Positions 32,034-45,739 of a stretch of DNA of 64,000 nt are shown piece after piece; position 1 is the stretch's first letter; each line of letters opens with the position of its first letter. The position numbers and the translations under genes were made by a program. The notes under the pieces are model-generated. The model had not been told where the DNA came from. It made no database searches and saw nothing but the letters and a program-made list of their open reading frames with translations. This DNA comes from Heliopora coerulea (taxonomy: Eukaryota > Cnidaria > Anthozoa > Scleralcyonacea > Helioporidae), in NCBI GenBank assembly GCA_030142905.1, contig JASJOG010000080.1, positions 839,001-903,000 of the forward strand. The letters are read 5' to 3'.

Positions 32034-34386
32034 TAGTTACTGATAAAAATATGAAAGGTTATTCTAGTGGCATACAGGTCATGCAGCCAAGTGAGATGGA
32101 AGTTCTATCATGAAAGATATAAATAAGTATGCAGTATATATTACTTCTTGGCCTGAAATTAAAGAAAGAAGTAAACATTCAGTTGTCCAAAATGACCAAA
32201 CTTTTCTTGGACTACTAGATTTTAAGAGGTGGTTGTGCAATTGACAATAAAATTTCTTGCTTACCTCTCGCTTTCTAAGGTAAAAAGGGTAAATTAGGTC
32301 TAAATTAAGATTTCTAGATTTCTTCATGAGTAATGTACCAGGATTTTTAACATCAGGAATTGGATAACCACGTGTTTTTATTTCTGAAGGTCAGTTTTGC
32401 ATTGTTAAGGCAACATATTAACAAAGAGTTTCTTAAGGTGTTTCGACCAGACTTTCCTGTCAAGGGCCATGGATAGCATTTGCCTGAGCTCTAGTAAAGA
32501 AATAATGGCCACATATAAAACTACAGCAGCAGCAGATCAAGGGTGAGGGTTTAGGGGGCTTAAACACCACCTTTGGGCCACCATACAATGTGAGGGTTTC
32601 TTGCCAATGTCCTTATGTTTATATAATAAACTTTGTTTGCATGTATTTTCTCTAATTGTAAATCCATTTAAGTGATGGAGAAACCTCCCCACTTAAAAAC
32701 CTAGAAGAACCAATGATCTGTTTACCCATGCCCTCCTAAAAAACCTGAAGCCAGATCTGGCATACCAAACACCCCCTTCTGCAAAATCCTAGATCCACAC
32801 TAGTACAGTAATATTGAAGAGTTACATGTAAAGTTGAGATTAATGTTAATATAACTAAGTATTATTAGTGCACATGATTTTCATACTTTAACATTCAGAA
32901 AAAAAGTTGTTGTGCCCAAACAGACATCAAACAAGTAACATCTGATCACCGCATAACAAGATTCTCAAACAATATGGGTACAAAAAATTAGATAGTTGGG
33001 GTAAGGTTACAGTGTGGGCTGGTTTATAATTGGTGGAACAGATGGACTGTATGAAGGTTGGGAAGTCTCAATAAGTCAATCAGCTGTTTGTGATTAAGTG
33101 CACGCAATGAGTAACTGATATGTTAATACACAAGACTTGCCAGTATGCTTGTTCTCCGTTAATTATGAACTATAATGTAGTGCACATAGTTTAACATGAC
33201 CCATCACTCTACAACCCCAGTGTTTTTTTTGTAGCTAAATGTTTGGAGAATCTAGTTAGTGATAAGGTTTCATGTTCAATTATGGTGTGTGGTACTGAAA
33301 CCTATTCACAGAATTAACCCTCCCACACCTAAAGGCAATATTTTTTATTTTATTCTTGCAACAGAAATGCAACCTGATTTTGTTGAGCAGAAGGAGGGTG
33401 CTTACCAGTTGTCAGCAATGCATTAAAACTGTCTCTATTATGGCAATCCATTGTTGCCTTTGGTAATCTTCCCATTTAAATCCTGCTAATTCCAGGCAAG
33501 CAAAGAGAAAGCATGGGTTCATTGTCAGGGCAGGAAGAGGGTGAAGCTTAAGAAGTTGGCACAAACATTTGACAGATAACATGTCAAGGAAGAAAAAGCA
33601 TAGATATGTACCAAGAAAAACAGCTTAATTATATACTGCAGTACAGATTCCACAGGCAAAGTGGCAATTTTAACAACCACAACAAAATAGTTGATGAACA
33701 AATAACAATTGTAGTGTTCCCTTGGATCGCAGGAACAGAATCCCAAACCTGTTTGCTTGCATGCTCTTTTCACTTATCTTGTGAGTAATGATTTTGTAAA
33801 TTTTTGAACATCTGCTTGACTCTTCTGGTTGTTGATTTTTTTTAAATCTGGGGAATATTTGTCATAAGATGGGGGTAACTCTTAGATAACTTAGGCCTCT
33901 TGTGTTTGCTTCAAAACCCAGTTTACTTGTGAAAAACAATGAAGGAAGCACAAGTACATGTAGGCACCAGAGCAAGCACAAGAAAAAGGGAAAATTTCCT
34001 TCATGTTGTTCTTGAGAAATGATGAACAATAAATGGTGACATAATACTGATTTTGACTAGTTCAAACTTGTAAGCTATGTGTTGACATTATTACTTGCTA
34101 TACTGCAAAACTAAAAAGTAAACTCTTTGAACTCTAAACTTTTTACTTGTTCTTACAGATTTAATAATCTATGCATGAATTAAAATCTAAGACTGGATTG
34201 GAGTTTAATAAAACAACCTTGTAGCCAGTCTTTCTTCCAGACTCAGAACACAAATGAGGCAGCTTTTGGCAGCTGGAAAATTGCACACTCTAAAGGATGT
34301 AAAAATATTTGATTATTTGGAATTAAAGAGACAAAGAGTTTCATAAAGAGGCAAAAGCAATCTTTATTCTTATGATCCACATTTAA
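32034..34386. other. Intergenic, no recognised gene
   Basis: AT-rich sequence with short, overlapping ORFs (32079-32327, 33525-33788) and no family resemblance. Confidence 0.35.
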
Positions 34387-34470
34387 TTAGGGTTAGGGTT
34401 AGGGAAAAGGTTCAGGGGTGGAGTTTAGGCATAGGGTTAGGGATAATGTTTAGGGGTTGGGTTTTGGTTT
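34387..34470 (+). repeat. Interstitial telomere-type repeats
   Basis: Three perfect TTAGGG units at 34387-34404, then drifting GGGTTAGGGATAATG and GGGGTTGGGTTTTGG words. It lies just outside the 3' end of the CR1-like LINE. Confidence 0.6.
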
Positions 34471-34522
34471 TGGTGTGGAAGTAAATCCAAAACATTGGTC
34501 GGGAAACAATGTCAGTGGGATC

Positions 34523-37500
34523 TTCAATAGTCAATAGTCTTTATTTCCAAAAGATAAAAGTACATATCTTTTGTTACATTCTACAGAGATATAACTCTAG
34601 TTAAACTACAAACAAATAATATAAAAACTACATAGAAACTACATTATCTTGTGTTTAAAAATCAGTCTATTTACATAGGATGTCATAAATCTTTCGGTAT
34701 TAACCTTGGAGAAGGCACACTGTTTTTTACGCAAATTATATTTAGTCTCCTTTATTGATGGTAAATACGAACCTAGCGGATGGTTATCTACAGAGATAAT
34801 AGCCTTTAAAATCTTGCAGTCCTGTCTAAATAAAAGATCCTTAATTGAAACGGGAAAAGAAACAAAGCGGTGCTTATGGCAACGATCTAAAAAAGATTGT
34901 ATAATATTCAAATGAGATTCTGACGCTCCATACACAGAAAGACAGTATGTAAAATTCGGCATAACTAAGGATTTAAATAAATGGTCTATCTCTCCTTGAG
35001 AGTATTGCTCCTTTCTAAAAGACCTTAAAACATCCAAACATCTGTTTGCTTTGGCTAATTTCAATCTTACATGTTCATTGAACTTCCAGTTACCTTGAAG
35101 AGTAACACCTAGTAACGACAGACTGTTACTCTGTGGGATATTGCAAATCTGCTCATATTGCGTGTTATTGTTCTTCTTCCTAACAATGAGTTCCTTGCAT
35201 TTGCTAGGGTTACAAATCATATTATTTTCTCTAGTCCACTTTAAAAATAGTTCTACTAAACGGTCAGACGGATCAGACATACTGCTTACAGGAGCTATGA
35301 TAGTAGAATCATCTGCATATTTAAAAAGAGCAGGAGCGTCACTATGAAAAATATTTAGATCATTAAGGAAAACATTAAAAAGGTAAGGGCCGCTAACACT
35401 TCCCTGAGTCGTTCCCTTGTTGACTACCTGCCAAGTACAAACATGGTTACTAGATAAAACACGCTGTTGTCGTTCATGCAGAAAGCTATGGTACCAGTTA
35501 ATTATGTAGGGGTTAAGCGGTAGCTGCTTAAGTTTTGCAGAGAGTAAACTGTGATTAACAGAATCGAATGCTTTGCTAAAATCCATTACAAAGATGCGAA
35601 CTGCCTTACAATCTTGATTGTCCAAATATTTATAAACATGATGTTGAATAGATATTAATGCATTGGTACAGTTACCCCCCTCCCTATAAGCAAACTGAGT
35701 AGGGCTCAAACTTTCCTCAACAATTTCCCTCACATACGTATGATATACAACTTTCTCGAAGGCCCTGGCAATCACCGGTGTGACGTTTATCCCTCTATAG
35801 TCTGAATCCACTTTAGGAATATCGACCTTAGGAAGGGGGTTAATATTTGCCCTCTTCCTGGAACACGGCCATGAGTAAGTTAATAGCGATAAATTCCACA
35901 CACGAGTGATTACTGGAGTGAGAAGTTCTGCGTGATCTTTCCAAATCCAGAATGGTATGTTGTCTGGGCCTGTAGCTGTTCTTTTCTACTTAGTGAGCGC
36001 ATTCCAGACCTGCCTCTCTGTTATCTGTGGAACTTCCACATCCCCCTCAATAAGCACATCAGTAGGTCTCACATAACTGTCATCATATCACAGACGCCAA
36101 AAATAGTCATTCAGATGATCAAGCGATGCGTGGTCGAAATTAACACCGATTGTCTTTGCACGACGCTGTGAGACTAAGTCAACAGTTTTCCACCATTCTC
36201 GACTACCCATTAAACTCGCTGGATTTCTTCTATTTTCACTAATAACTTGTGAAATTCTGCTATTCGCGAGTTTTAGTCGATCTCTATTATTGAGTGATAT
36301 TCTCGTTTTTGCTCTAAGCATGGACCGCACAAGAGGGGAAATCCAACTGGGATCTCGAGTTGACATACGGATAGACCTGAGTGGCATTCAGGTATCCATT
36401 AAAGAGCATATTTTGTCCTCAATAATTCTAACTGCAACATCAACATTGTCAGCCGTGTCAACCTCTTGCCAGTCTTGTGCTGCTAAAGCCTGATAGAAAG
36501 ATTGTTTACGATATTCTCTACAATCGCGCACAAGTACTTTACGGCACGTGGGTTTAAGTTTTGTTCCAGCGGGTAAGACAAATCCCTCATGATCGGTCTT
36601 TATCAACATGTGAAAAGGATAAGTGTTTCCAAACAACTCCGGCCTGTTGGTAAGGCAATAATCCAAACATGCGTGACCTCTCGTAGGGAAATCGACCAGA
36701 ACATTCCATCCCGACAATGCTTTAAATTCATGCGTGTCCAATCGATTAAGATCGCCGCCGCACACAACAACCGTATCAGGATATTTCTCCAACACCGAGT
36801 CCACAAAGCTAATGAGATAATTCATCAAATCCGCGTCTCGGTATTTATGCATCGGTGGATTGTAAAGGCCACAAATTAACATACGGTGACCAGAAGGCAA
36901 TAACAAAGTTAGACAGATAAGTTCATAAAGTCTGGAACGGTATACGTCCAGGACCTTAAGGTTATCCCTTACATAGATAGCCACGCCACCCTTTTTCCTA
37001 CTATCCAAATTTTCCCAGCACCTGTCTCTCCTAAATAAAGCATAGTCGGGAATATTCACAATCGCATCAGGCATTTTGATTGAGAGATGTGTTTCAGAGA
37101 CAACACATATATCAATGTCTTGACTCCTAAGATCAGCATCTAACGCCACGGAAGCTCTCACTTGGTTTTTCGTTTTTGTCGAACCACAGATGTTAATAAA
37201 AAGACATTTAGGAACAGCAAATTCCGTAGATATAGGCCGACTAGTAACAATGTTTTCCGGGCGGATGCGTATTAAATTTCTCGCATCGACCTGTACTTGT
37301 CTGTGTTTAATCCCGGTTCTACGACGACATTTCACAACTGTTATGCCCTTCGTGAATACCACATTTGAATTTCCCGCTCCTCGACCTCCTCTATATCTTA
37401 GAATACCCAGTGATTTTAATTCGGCCATGACAACAGTAGAGGGGTTAGAAGCCTTGTTTCGATAGGACAAAAGTTTGGCACGATCGATGAAACGGCTATT

Positions 37501-37716
37501 ACCTCGCACACTGACTCCACTTGATAAACTGTTCGTACAAGAACCAACTCTTAGGCAAGGAATTTCCACCGACAAGACATACATAGGGCCAGGTTGAGAC
37601 TGGACGTCCATGTTAATCATAATATCCAACAAAATGTAGCGTTCCAGGACAGCCAGTAATAACAAACCATGATGACTGCATGACACAAGTGGCCGTCGAA
37701 ATCGATGTTTAAGCAT
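34523..37716 (-). pseudogene. CR1-like LINE: endonuclease plus reverse transcriptase, three in-frame stops
   Basis: A non-LTR retrotransposon on the minus strand. The single frame from 37716 to 34639 spans about 1,025 codons and is interrupted only by TGA at 36388-36390, TGA at 36088-36090 and TAG at 35986-35988, with no frameshift. An APE-type endonuclease lies in 36400-37200 ([45 protein letters not shown]). The reverse transcriptase (34639-35901) has [41 protein letters not shown] and the catalytic KYADDSTI, all intact. The 3' end is AATAAAGACTATTGACTATTG at about 34523-34545, a short tandem tail as in CR1/L2 elements. The 5' end is uncertain, perhaps near 37880. It is near full length and probably young. 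Confidence 0.92.
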
Positions 37717-37889
37717 AAAAGATCATGAAACGCGACACTTTTATAGCCAAGGACTTTCTTTGAAGTCTAAGTCCGCTTTTAGTGGCTTAGAATAATAAAT
37801 AAGACTGATAAATACACAGATAATAAGGTGAAGGCAAGGAGCCCTCACAAACGTGGCAGCCATCTTGGCGCCATACAATGGTACCAGTA

Positions 37890-40192
37890 CATGTAGGTAA
37901 ATGAGGAAGCCTTTTTGGAGTAAAAATCCTTGCAAAGTTTTCTAACCTTATCTTTTTTAAATCTGCAGATACAGAATCTTGGTAAGCTAATGGGATTTTA
38001 GACCCACTTGTGGAACCTTGACCTTTGCTGTTTAAATGTTATGCCTAAAGCTCATTTTCTTCTTTACTGAGCCAATGGCAAAAGACAAACAGCAACATGG
38101 GTCTGCTAAACTGTAGTACTGTACTACAAAATATAAAAGTCCTTTCAGATTGCTCCGGCACTTTTTTTATATTTATCATAAAATCACCATTTCAAGTAGG
38201 TCTATAGAATATTGCATAAAATCAAAGCATCCATTTTAGGCACCAGTCTTCTGTGTTCATTTCCAATTGCATGCTAACTTTACACTTTTCAATGATGAGA
38301 TTTGGCATTCTCAGGAAAGCCTGCCACTTCCAGATTTCAGTTGCTGACATCCTAACTTTATTTTGATATCTTAAATTAAATCAATTGCACATTAGATAAG
38401 AATGACAGTCAACATTATGGTATTCCATTTATTGATCAAACAGTGGATCCAAAACATTTTCATCTTGCCAATTTCATTCTTTTAAAAGCTCTTCTTTATT
38501 TCATTTAATTGCTAAACATTATGACCACCAATGTCCAATGAAAGTCATGTACAAATTGATTGCATGGGTCTGCGATTTGGATACTAAAATGATGTAATGT
38601 ATCAAATGTCAGGAAAATAGTTTTGTTCAAAAAATGGGCACAGCAGTTAGCAGGCCCAAGTAAGGCAGAGACCATTCTGCCAGCTCACTAAATCTAATAC
38701 ATACCCTTACCCTAACTAGTCAGTGACACAGTAGGTCTGCTAAACTGCAGTCTAGTATTGTGTTTTTATAATTTGACAGTAACCACGTTGTTACCATGAA
38801 CTAGAAGAGTCCATGACAGTATTTAATTGCACTAGATTTGCAGTATCACAGGTTTCATTGCTAGTTGAAGGCCCAAAAAATGAATGTTTTGCAACTGTTT
38901 CTGGATGTGTCTTAAAATGTATGATATCATCACTTAAAAATTTACTTTCACTTAATATGGACGTATTACTGCACTCTACTTTGTCACAAGGACCATAAGG
39001 ATTCATAAGGATTAAGTACGTGGCAAAGGGGATCCACTCCCAGGCTATGTTGGAATATGACTAAAGTCCAAGAATAATTTTATTACTATTTTTGTACTTA
39101 AGACATATTCTACCATTTTGCATTTCATCTGCATGGCATTCTAACATTCTAACACTTTGCATTTAAAATAACAATAATTAAATGTTTTTTTGTTTTTTGC
39201 AATTAGTGCGAAAATAATGTAGAGTAAGATGAGTAAATGCCCATTCCAAAAAGATTATTTGAGGTGTTAATGTACACTGAACGGTAAAAGAGTGAACTGC
39301 ACGAGCTAAATGATTTAGTTCGTTATGAGGCAGAAGAGTGTCGCACTGATGAACTTTTCTAGTACATGGGAACTGTTTACAACAAAATACAAACCACGCT
39401 CTTGTCGAACAATATTGTCCAACAATTGGAAGTGTACGTGCACATGTTGGTATTTCATGAGTAAATGAAGGATTACGGGTTGGTCGTAGCAACTAAATTA
39501 ACTGTTAATTTCGCATACGGCACCTTGATGTTGACTGTAATTGTACATTCATTGTCTAAGATATAGAAATAAATTTAGCTGACCTTGTGAACATTTATCT
39601 GAAATTCACGTTCTCTCCCCTCATTCCTCCTGACAGATTTCAATGGCTGAAACTGCTTGGCATTCGCGTACATAGAATCGTATAAGTCGGGACGTTTGCG
39701 GACGGGCGATGTCGATAGTCGAATAGCGAGTTGTTTGAAGTATACAATTTAGTAGCAACTCATATAAAATGGTCACTTGGCGTAATGTAGTTGAAATTTA
39801 GTATAAGAAAACTGCAGGTCCACAGGAGCTACGTAGAAGAGAGTGTGGAACGAAACTTATCTTCTGATTAGCCGACAGTCTATCGGGAACCTTGAGGGAA
39901 CGTTTCCAATTCGTGTCTTGTTGCACATGCTCAGTGGAAAAAAAAGTTAAAACATAAAAATAAAATAAAGTAATAACTAAAAAAAAACACGTAAGACCTT
40001 TTGTTCATGAATAAGATAAAATTGTGATATTTATCGGGGGTGTTAGGTTATTTCTTGATAGGTGACGTGAAATCAAAAATGGAGCTCCCACATTGAAGGA
40101 GCATAGAGTCTTGTACATGATCTAATCCAATATAATATATTACTAATCTACATAATCTAATATAATACAAATATTCTTTTCGTATATTTCAG
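37890..40192. other. Intergenic, upstream of the ankyrin/death gene
   Basis: No coding region recognised. Small ORFs on both strands at 38791-39006 and 39178-39492 look random. The first exon(s) of the downstream gene should lie here or further left, since exon 40193 begins after an AG acceptor, but I could not identify them. Confidence 0.35.
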
Positions 40193-42374
40193 GTAGTTGC
40201 TTCACCCGAAGTTATCGCATCTTGTTATCCTCGACTACCTACACTGGCACCCATTGGTGCAGAAGTTAACCCTAGAGACATGGATGGTTACAATGCCTGC
40301 AGAGAGGGTCGTCTAAATACTGTAAAATTACTAATTAGCAAAGGCAGTGATTTCAAATCGACAAATAACTATGGTCGTACTCCACTTCATTTTGCATCAT
40401 TGTCTGGACATACGCAGGAGGTTCATTATTTAATCCAAAGTGGTGCAGACGTTAACTGTAGAGACAATGATGGTAACTTGCCTATTCACTATGCCTGCAG
40501 TGGTGGTTATCTAAATACTGTAAAATTACTAATTAGCAAAGGCAGTGACTTAACTTCAACAAATAACTATGGTCGTACTCCACTTCATTTTGCATCATTG
40601 TCTGGACATACGCAATTGGTTCATTATCTAATCCAATGTGGTGCAGACGTTAACTGTATAGACAATGATGGTAACTTGCCTATTCACTATGCCTGCCGTG
40701 GTGGTGATCTAAATACTGGAAAATTACGACTCAGCAAAGGCAGTGACTTCACATCAACAACCACTCTAAAGCTTCCTTGTAAGTACAGTAATGTAAGTAC
40801 AGTTGCTGTCGTGCGAGCGTGCTAATAATAAGGACGCTTTATCGTGCTAATCATAAACAAATCATAAGTATCTGAACATAAGAGGCGGCTCCTCTTATTA
40901 CGTCATCTGAATAGAACTACCAGAATACTATACGATTTCTTCATTTTCATGGAAACATTGAAACAAGTAGGTAGTGTTTTATCAAGTTTGTAAAATTTCT
41001 AGTGCAGAACGCGAGAATTTTTAGAAGGGAAAAAGTGTGTGCTTTACAATTAATCATGATAGAGATCTTAGTGAAACTGAAATAAATGGAACGCGCTTTG
41101 GTACTGGTGTTCTACCGGTGTTGGTTAATCCATCTGTATTTTTAGACACGCGGTCGATTTAAAAGCGCAGAAAAAAGATACTAAAATAACCAAGGTTGAC
41201 GCGCTTATTAAGATAACAACTTTGCATAAAACTGTATGTTTGATAGTATTTCGTATAAAACGTTCATTTCTATTTCAAAATCATTCTTAGGACAGTATCA
41301 AGAGAAAATTTCACAACTAGCCATCATTGATCATGAAATTTTCTCTTCATAAAATATTCGTCTCAGTAAGTTTTATCAGATATAAAAGCCCTTGCACGTG
41401 ATCAAATCCGTACAACCAATTGAATATTGATAAGTCTTTGAAGTTGTTTTTGCTACCGTGCATCCATTCATAAACTCACCTTTGACTGCTTGAAATGCAA
41501 TTTATTTATTTAGTAAAGCATAAAACAAATACTGAAAAATACTAGTATCTTGAGAACCCAAGATTTTAGTACACAGATAAAGATGGACGTGATTACAATG
41601 ATGGTTCAACTTATCTTCGAAGTTGTTGTCAAATCGGAGTCTTGAAATAAAGTCGAAACATCATCGAAATCATTCACTTACGGGAAGGGGGATCACCAAG
41701 TAATCTACGCCATATATCTTTGGTTTCTGAAACCAAAGTTATATAGACTACCAGTCAGCATGTATTATGCCAAATTAATGTCCATATTAAATACTAAGAA
41801 GTTCATCAGTTATCTTGATGATAGCTGTTTCCGTGCTTTGTCTTTTGCGAAATCCAGGCTGCTTTGAATTTATCAATTTTCTTTGTTATGCTTTCATGCT
41901 TATTTATCCTTGATTTTCTTGTCTTTGTTTAATAGGTAATCGCAACAAAAGGCGGTCGCAATCTAAAGATGAGGCGAGTTGTAGTATAAAAAGTAAGCAA
42001 TTTTTTTTATTAACTTTTGTTCGCTGTTTTGTTTTTTTTTTTTCTCATGAAAATCTTATGTCCGTTACATTTCTTACGTTTATTTTCCAGGAACTAGGAA
42101 GAACACAATGACACTGGATCAACTTGGAAATGACATTTATGATCGAACTTGTCAAAAATTAAATGTTTCCATTCCTGGCAAAGATTATGGAGCTTTGGCT
42201 GGTAAAATGGGCTACACGAAAGAGGAGGTGGACAAGTTTAATTTGGAAAAGGATCACGCACGGGCCCTACTCAACGACTGGGGAACCAAAGCTGAAAACA
42301 ATGTGGAAAAGCTAATTCAAATACTGTCTGAGCTGGGAAGAGATGATATTGTTCAAATATTTGAAAGTTCCTAA
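40193..42374 (+). CDS. Ankyrin-repeat and death-domain protein (3' exons)
   Basis: Three exons on the plus strand: 40193-40778 (after TATTTCAG), 41936-41992 (after AATAG, donor AAAAA|GTAAGC) and 42091-42374 (after TTTTCCAG), with stop TAA at 42372. Phases 1 and 1 at the two junctions keep the frame. The first exon encodes about five to six ankyrin half-units in two nearly identical 66-residue blocks (NYGRTPLHFASLSGHTQ, DGNLPIHYAC); the last unit is eroded. The middle exon is a basic linker. The last exon encodes LDQLGNDIYDRTCQKLN, YGALAGKMGYTKEEVD, ARALLNDWGTKAENNVEK and LIQILSELGRDDI, a typical death domain. Such proteins act in innate-immune or apoptosis scaffolding; the exact orthologue is unknown. 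Upstream exons are missing from my reading; the ATG at 40280 is internal. Confidence 0.8.
40280..40675 (+). repeat. Two tandem 198-bp ankyrin-coding units
   Basis: Units 40280-40477 and 40478-40675 are almost identical at the DNA level (e.g. shared ATGGTCGTACTCCACTTCAT and TTGCATCATTGTCTGGACAT). Each encodes two ankyrin repeats, indicating recent duplication or gene conversion. Confidence 0.8.
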
Positions 42375-43382
42375 CACAAAGCTAGAATTTAGTCTTACTT
42401 TATTGGCATATCATGCAACTGGAGCACCGATCTGCATTCGCTGGATCGTCGCTCAATTTAACGTTTTTACATATAATTAACCACTTCCAATCTTACTTTA
42501 TCACGCGTTTTATTTATTTGTATTTTACATCACTGAGTCAATTCCACGATAAGGGTTGGCCTTATATTTTTGGATTACTTTTCTCCAGACGCGTAGAACA
42601 ATAGTGTAAACAGAAGCGGGGCCGGGGGTTAGTTGTCTCTTTCACACATTTCGTCCACACAGAACTGTCGGTACACCCACTGCATTTGTATGGACATTAA
42701 CCTTGCCCGTTGCGAATTTAGTTTGCGTAATATCCAGATGAAAAATTAGTAAATAGGTTATGGTCTTTAAATTCAAGTTCATGAAAGATATTCAATGCTA
42801 ATTGTTTTGGCGAGGAATACTGTTTCATGCCGACGGGAATTGAGATTGTACGTGGATACCAACATATGTGATCAGCTCTCAGAACAAAGTGGTTATGGTA
42901 GTGGTAATGGCTTAACTAAAAACACTCTTGTATATATCACCTCAAGGGAAACGGCGCACTTTTATGTGAAATCGTTTTCGAAATATAATATGAACGAGAA
43001 ATGGCTATGTAAAAATTATCCGTTCTTTAGGCAAATTATACTAAGAGTTCTACTTTTAGCGTTAGGGAAATGCCTTGGCTGAGTTTTGCATAGTAATATT
43101 TGTCCATTCATTTCGAATATCTTGGCACATTTACCTCATCTTCCCTCCCCCACCATCTTTGACATTTATTGCTACGCGACTGGTGTAGAATAGCAGGAAT
43201 ACCGGAGCGCTCAATCATTTCCTCATGTTAATGTTCGGGGAGTCCTGCCTTTTCTTAACGAGGGAAAACAATAGCTGGTTCCCCCTGATTTAACTGCCCA
43301 ATACAACTACCAAAAGGCTTTTCGAAATCTTTGCTATGCTAAAGTAAGCATATGTCTTTCCATTCCCTTTGAGTATATTAAA
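42375..43382. other. Downstream of the death-domain exon, no recognised gene
   Basis: Probably begins with the 3' UTR of the ankyrin/death gene. Short plus-strand ORFs at 42413-42604 and 42795-43082 match nothing I know. No clear AATAAA signal was seen close to the stop. Confidence 0.35.
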
Positions 43383-43384
43383 TA

Positions 43385-45735
43385 CAGTCGCCGCCGCTTA
43401 TATGCAAAATGTTTTTGCCAACTACATTTTTGCATGTAAGCGGATTTTGCATATAAGCGGATTCGTTCCTAGGACGCGCATCGAGCAAAATTCACATTTA
43501 CATAATGTAAATGACCGGTGATTTGTATGCGAAACATGAGAATACAGTATAATCAAATCCCGTTTCAACTTAATGACACGAAACAAAACTAAATAAGAAT
43601 TGCAAAAACTTATTTATTACTGTAGCACACTTATGTTACATGAATATACAAGACAAATGCTCTTACTTTCTAAAATAACTGTCTATTGATGTTTGCCTTT
43701 TGGCAACATTTGAATACACGTCCGTTGAAAAGTTTGATAACGAGTTAAACGATATCCAGTCATTGAAGCCATGCAAGCAAAGATAGTCCTTCATATCAGC
43801 TAAATAAATTCAGCGTGACTAATTACCGGTTTTTGTTCGGGCTCGTCCAGCTCGTCTTCGCTCTCCTGCATGCCTTTTTGCTCTTTAATGATCGAATTCT
43901 CATCAATTGGTGGTGCAGTTTCGAGGCCGTTCTCCGCAGATAACATGTCATCGAAGCTTCGCTGATCCATTCCATGCGGAGCTGCCAACAGCTGAGCCAA
44001 CGGAATTTCATGTCCTTCGTCAAACAAATCTTCATCACCACCACCATCTCTTGATACAAAACCTGCATGATGGAAGCAGTTTGCAATGGTTTTCGCAGTG
44101 ATTTCAGACCAGGAGGCGACAATTGCATTCATAGCATCAAGCAAATCAAATTTCTTATAAAATGCGCTAACATTTTGACACAATCCGGCATCAATGGCAG
44201 TAACCAATCTCTTAATCATGGCTTTACGATAGTGGGCTTTCAGCGCCTTGATGATTCCTTCGTCACACGGTTGGATAAGATTTGTGACATTTGGTGGGAG
44301 GTTTAATGTTTGTGAGTGTTATATCTGATGGATGCGCAATACAGTTGTCAACTATTAAAGCGATTGTCCGTTTTGCTTTGCGTAATTCGTTGTCCCATTT
44401 CTTCAACCAGCCCTCCAATATCTTCCCCGTCATCCATGCATTAGCATTTTAATCATACGTGCACGGTAAAGTTTTGCAGCCACTAAAACATCTTGGTTTT
44501 TTACTCTTTCCGATCATTAGGAGTGGCAGCTTCTCCGTACCATTCATATTTGCACAAACTAGAATGGTCGCTCGGGCTTTGCTCTTCTTGCCACCAGCGA
44601 GATTTTCTCTTTTTAAAACGTGAGATCTGTCCGGAAGAAGTCTGTAATACAGTCCAGTTTCGTCCGCATTAAAGATATCGCTTTCGCTGTAACGGCTTAG
44701 AATATTTGGTAATGTTTCTTTCAGGCATGTCTCGGAAGTGGGGGTGTCTGCATCTCTTTTTTCACCTTGAGCTTTCTTAAAAACCACATTATATCGAGTT
44801 TTCCATCGCCCAAGCCAGCCATCAGAAGCGTTGAAGTTTTCGACATTCAAACTTCTAGCAAAGAAAAGCGCTTTTTCCTTAAGAACGTCACCAGAGATTG
44901 GTATACCCTGTATAGTACTCGCTCGTCGAAACCAGGTAAATAAGGCTTCATCAACATCAGGGGCTGCGCTTGTACGTTGTCTTTTTCGTCTAAGATTTTG
45001 CACTTTTTCGCTTGTTGACTGAAGTGACATTTTGTTTTTCAGAATTCGGCTAATGGTAGCAATACTGACTCCATACTTCTCAGCAGTTTCTTTCTGAGAC
45101 TGTGAAGGGTTTTTTTCAAGTGCTTTGATAACTTCAAGATTTTCAGCGAGTGTTAGCGTCTTTCGAGTTGGCATTTTGAAACGTGAATGTAAAATTTAAG
45201 GCAGAGTTTAAATATTGAACCCGTAAGGTATGACGTAATGGACAACTTGCCTGAATTGGCAAATGATTCAGAGACCGAGCATTTGAGGTGTTTGTTTTTA
45301 ACTTACTTAGAAGAGTAGGTGTAAAAATAATGACGCCAATTAGCTGTTGCATATTGTTTAGAAACGCAATTAACAGCGAGGCTTTGTTTTCATAAAAACA
45401 AGGACCGAAGTAATCAAAACAGTAGAAGAGATGCTAATCATAGGGATTTGTTTAAGTGCTGTTTATAAAATGATGAATCATGGTAAAAAAACGCAAAACT
45501 TTGAAACATTGGTGGAAAAACTTGTACTTTTGCGAAATTTTTTTGCATATAACCGACTTTCTATGCAAAATTACCAAATTTTTCTTTGCACATAACCGAT
45601 TTTGGCATATAAACGTTTTGCATATAAGCAGAGCAAAAAGACCTATTTTAATACGAATAGGTTTTGGATTTCCAAAATCTTTGCATATAAGCGATTTTTG
45701 CATATAAGCGACTTGCATTTAAGCGGCGACAACTG
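43385..45735 (-). mobile_element. Tigger/pogo-type DNA transposon
   Basis: Bounded by TA dinucleotides (43383-43384, 45736-45737). The ends are inverted: left CAGTCGCCGCCGCTTATATG, right (complemented) CAGTTGTCGCCGCTTAAATG. Both ends carry several subterminal copies of TGCATATAAGCG, about two to three on the left and five to seven on the right (45540-45735). The transposase lies inside on the minus strand. Confidence 0.9.
43800..45174 (-). pseudogene. Tigger-type transposase, one stop and one frameshift
   Basis: Starts at the ATG at 45174 (MPTRKTLTLAENLEVI). An N-terminal psq-type helix-turn-helix (ETAEKYGVSIATISRI), a CENP-B-type DNA-binding domain (ALFTWFRRA, DGWLGRWKTRY) and the DDE catalytic domain (FNADETGLYYRLLP, first Asp) follow in order. 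A TAA at 44449-44451 interrupts just after TLPCTYD. The same frame then continues past WMTGKILEGWL to IALIVDNCIAHP (second Asp), before a one-base frameshift near 44300. The last block covers NVTNLIQPCDEG to the end at 43800 with an acidic C-terminus. Function is lost in this copy, but damage is light. Confidence 0.92.
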
Positions 45736-45739
45736 TATT

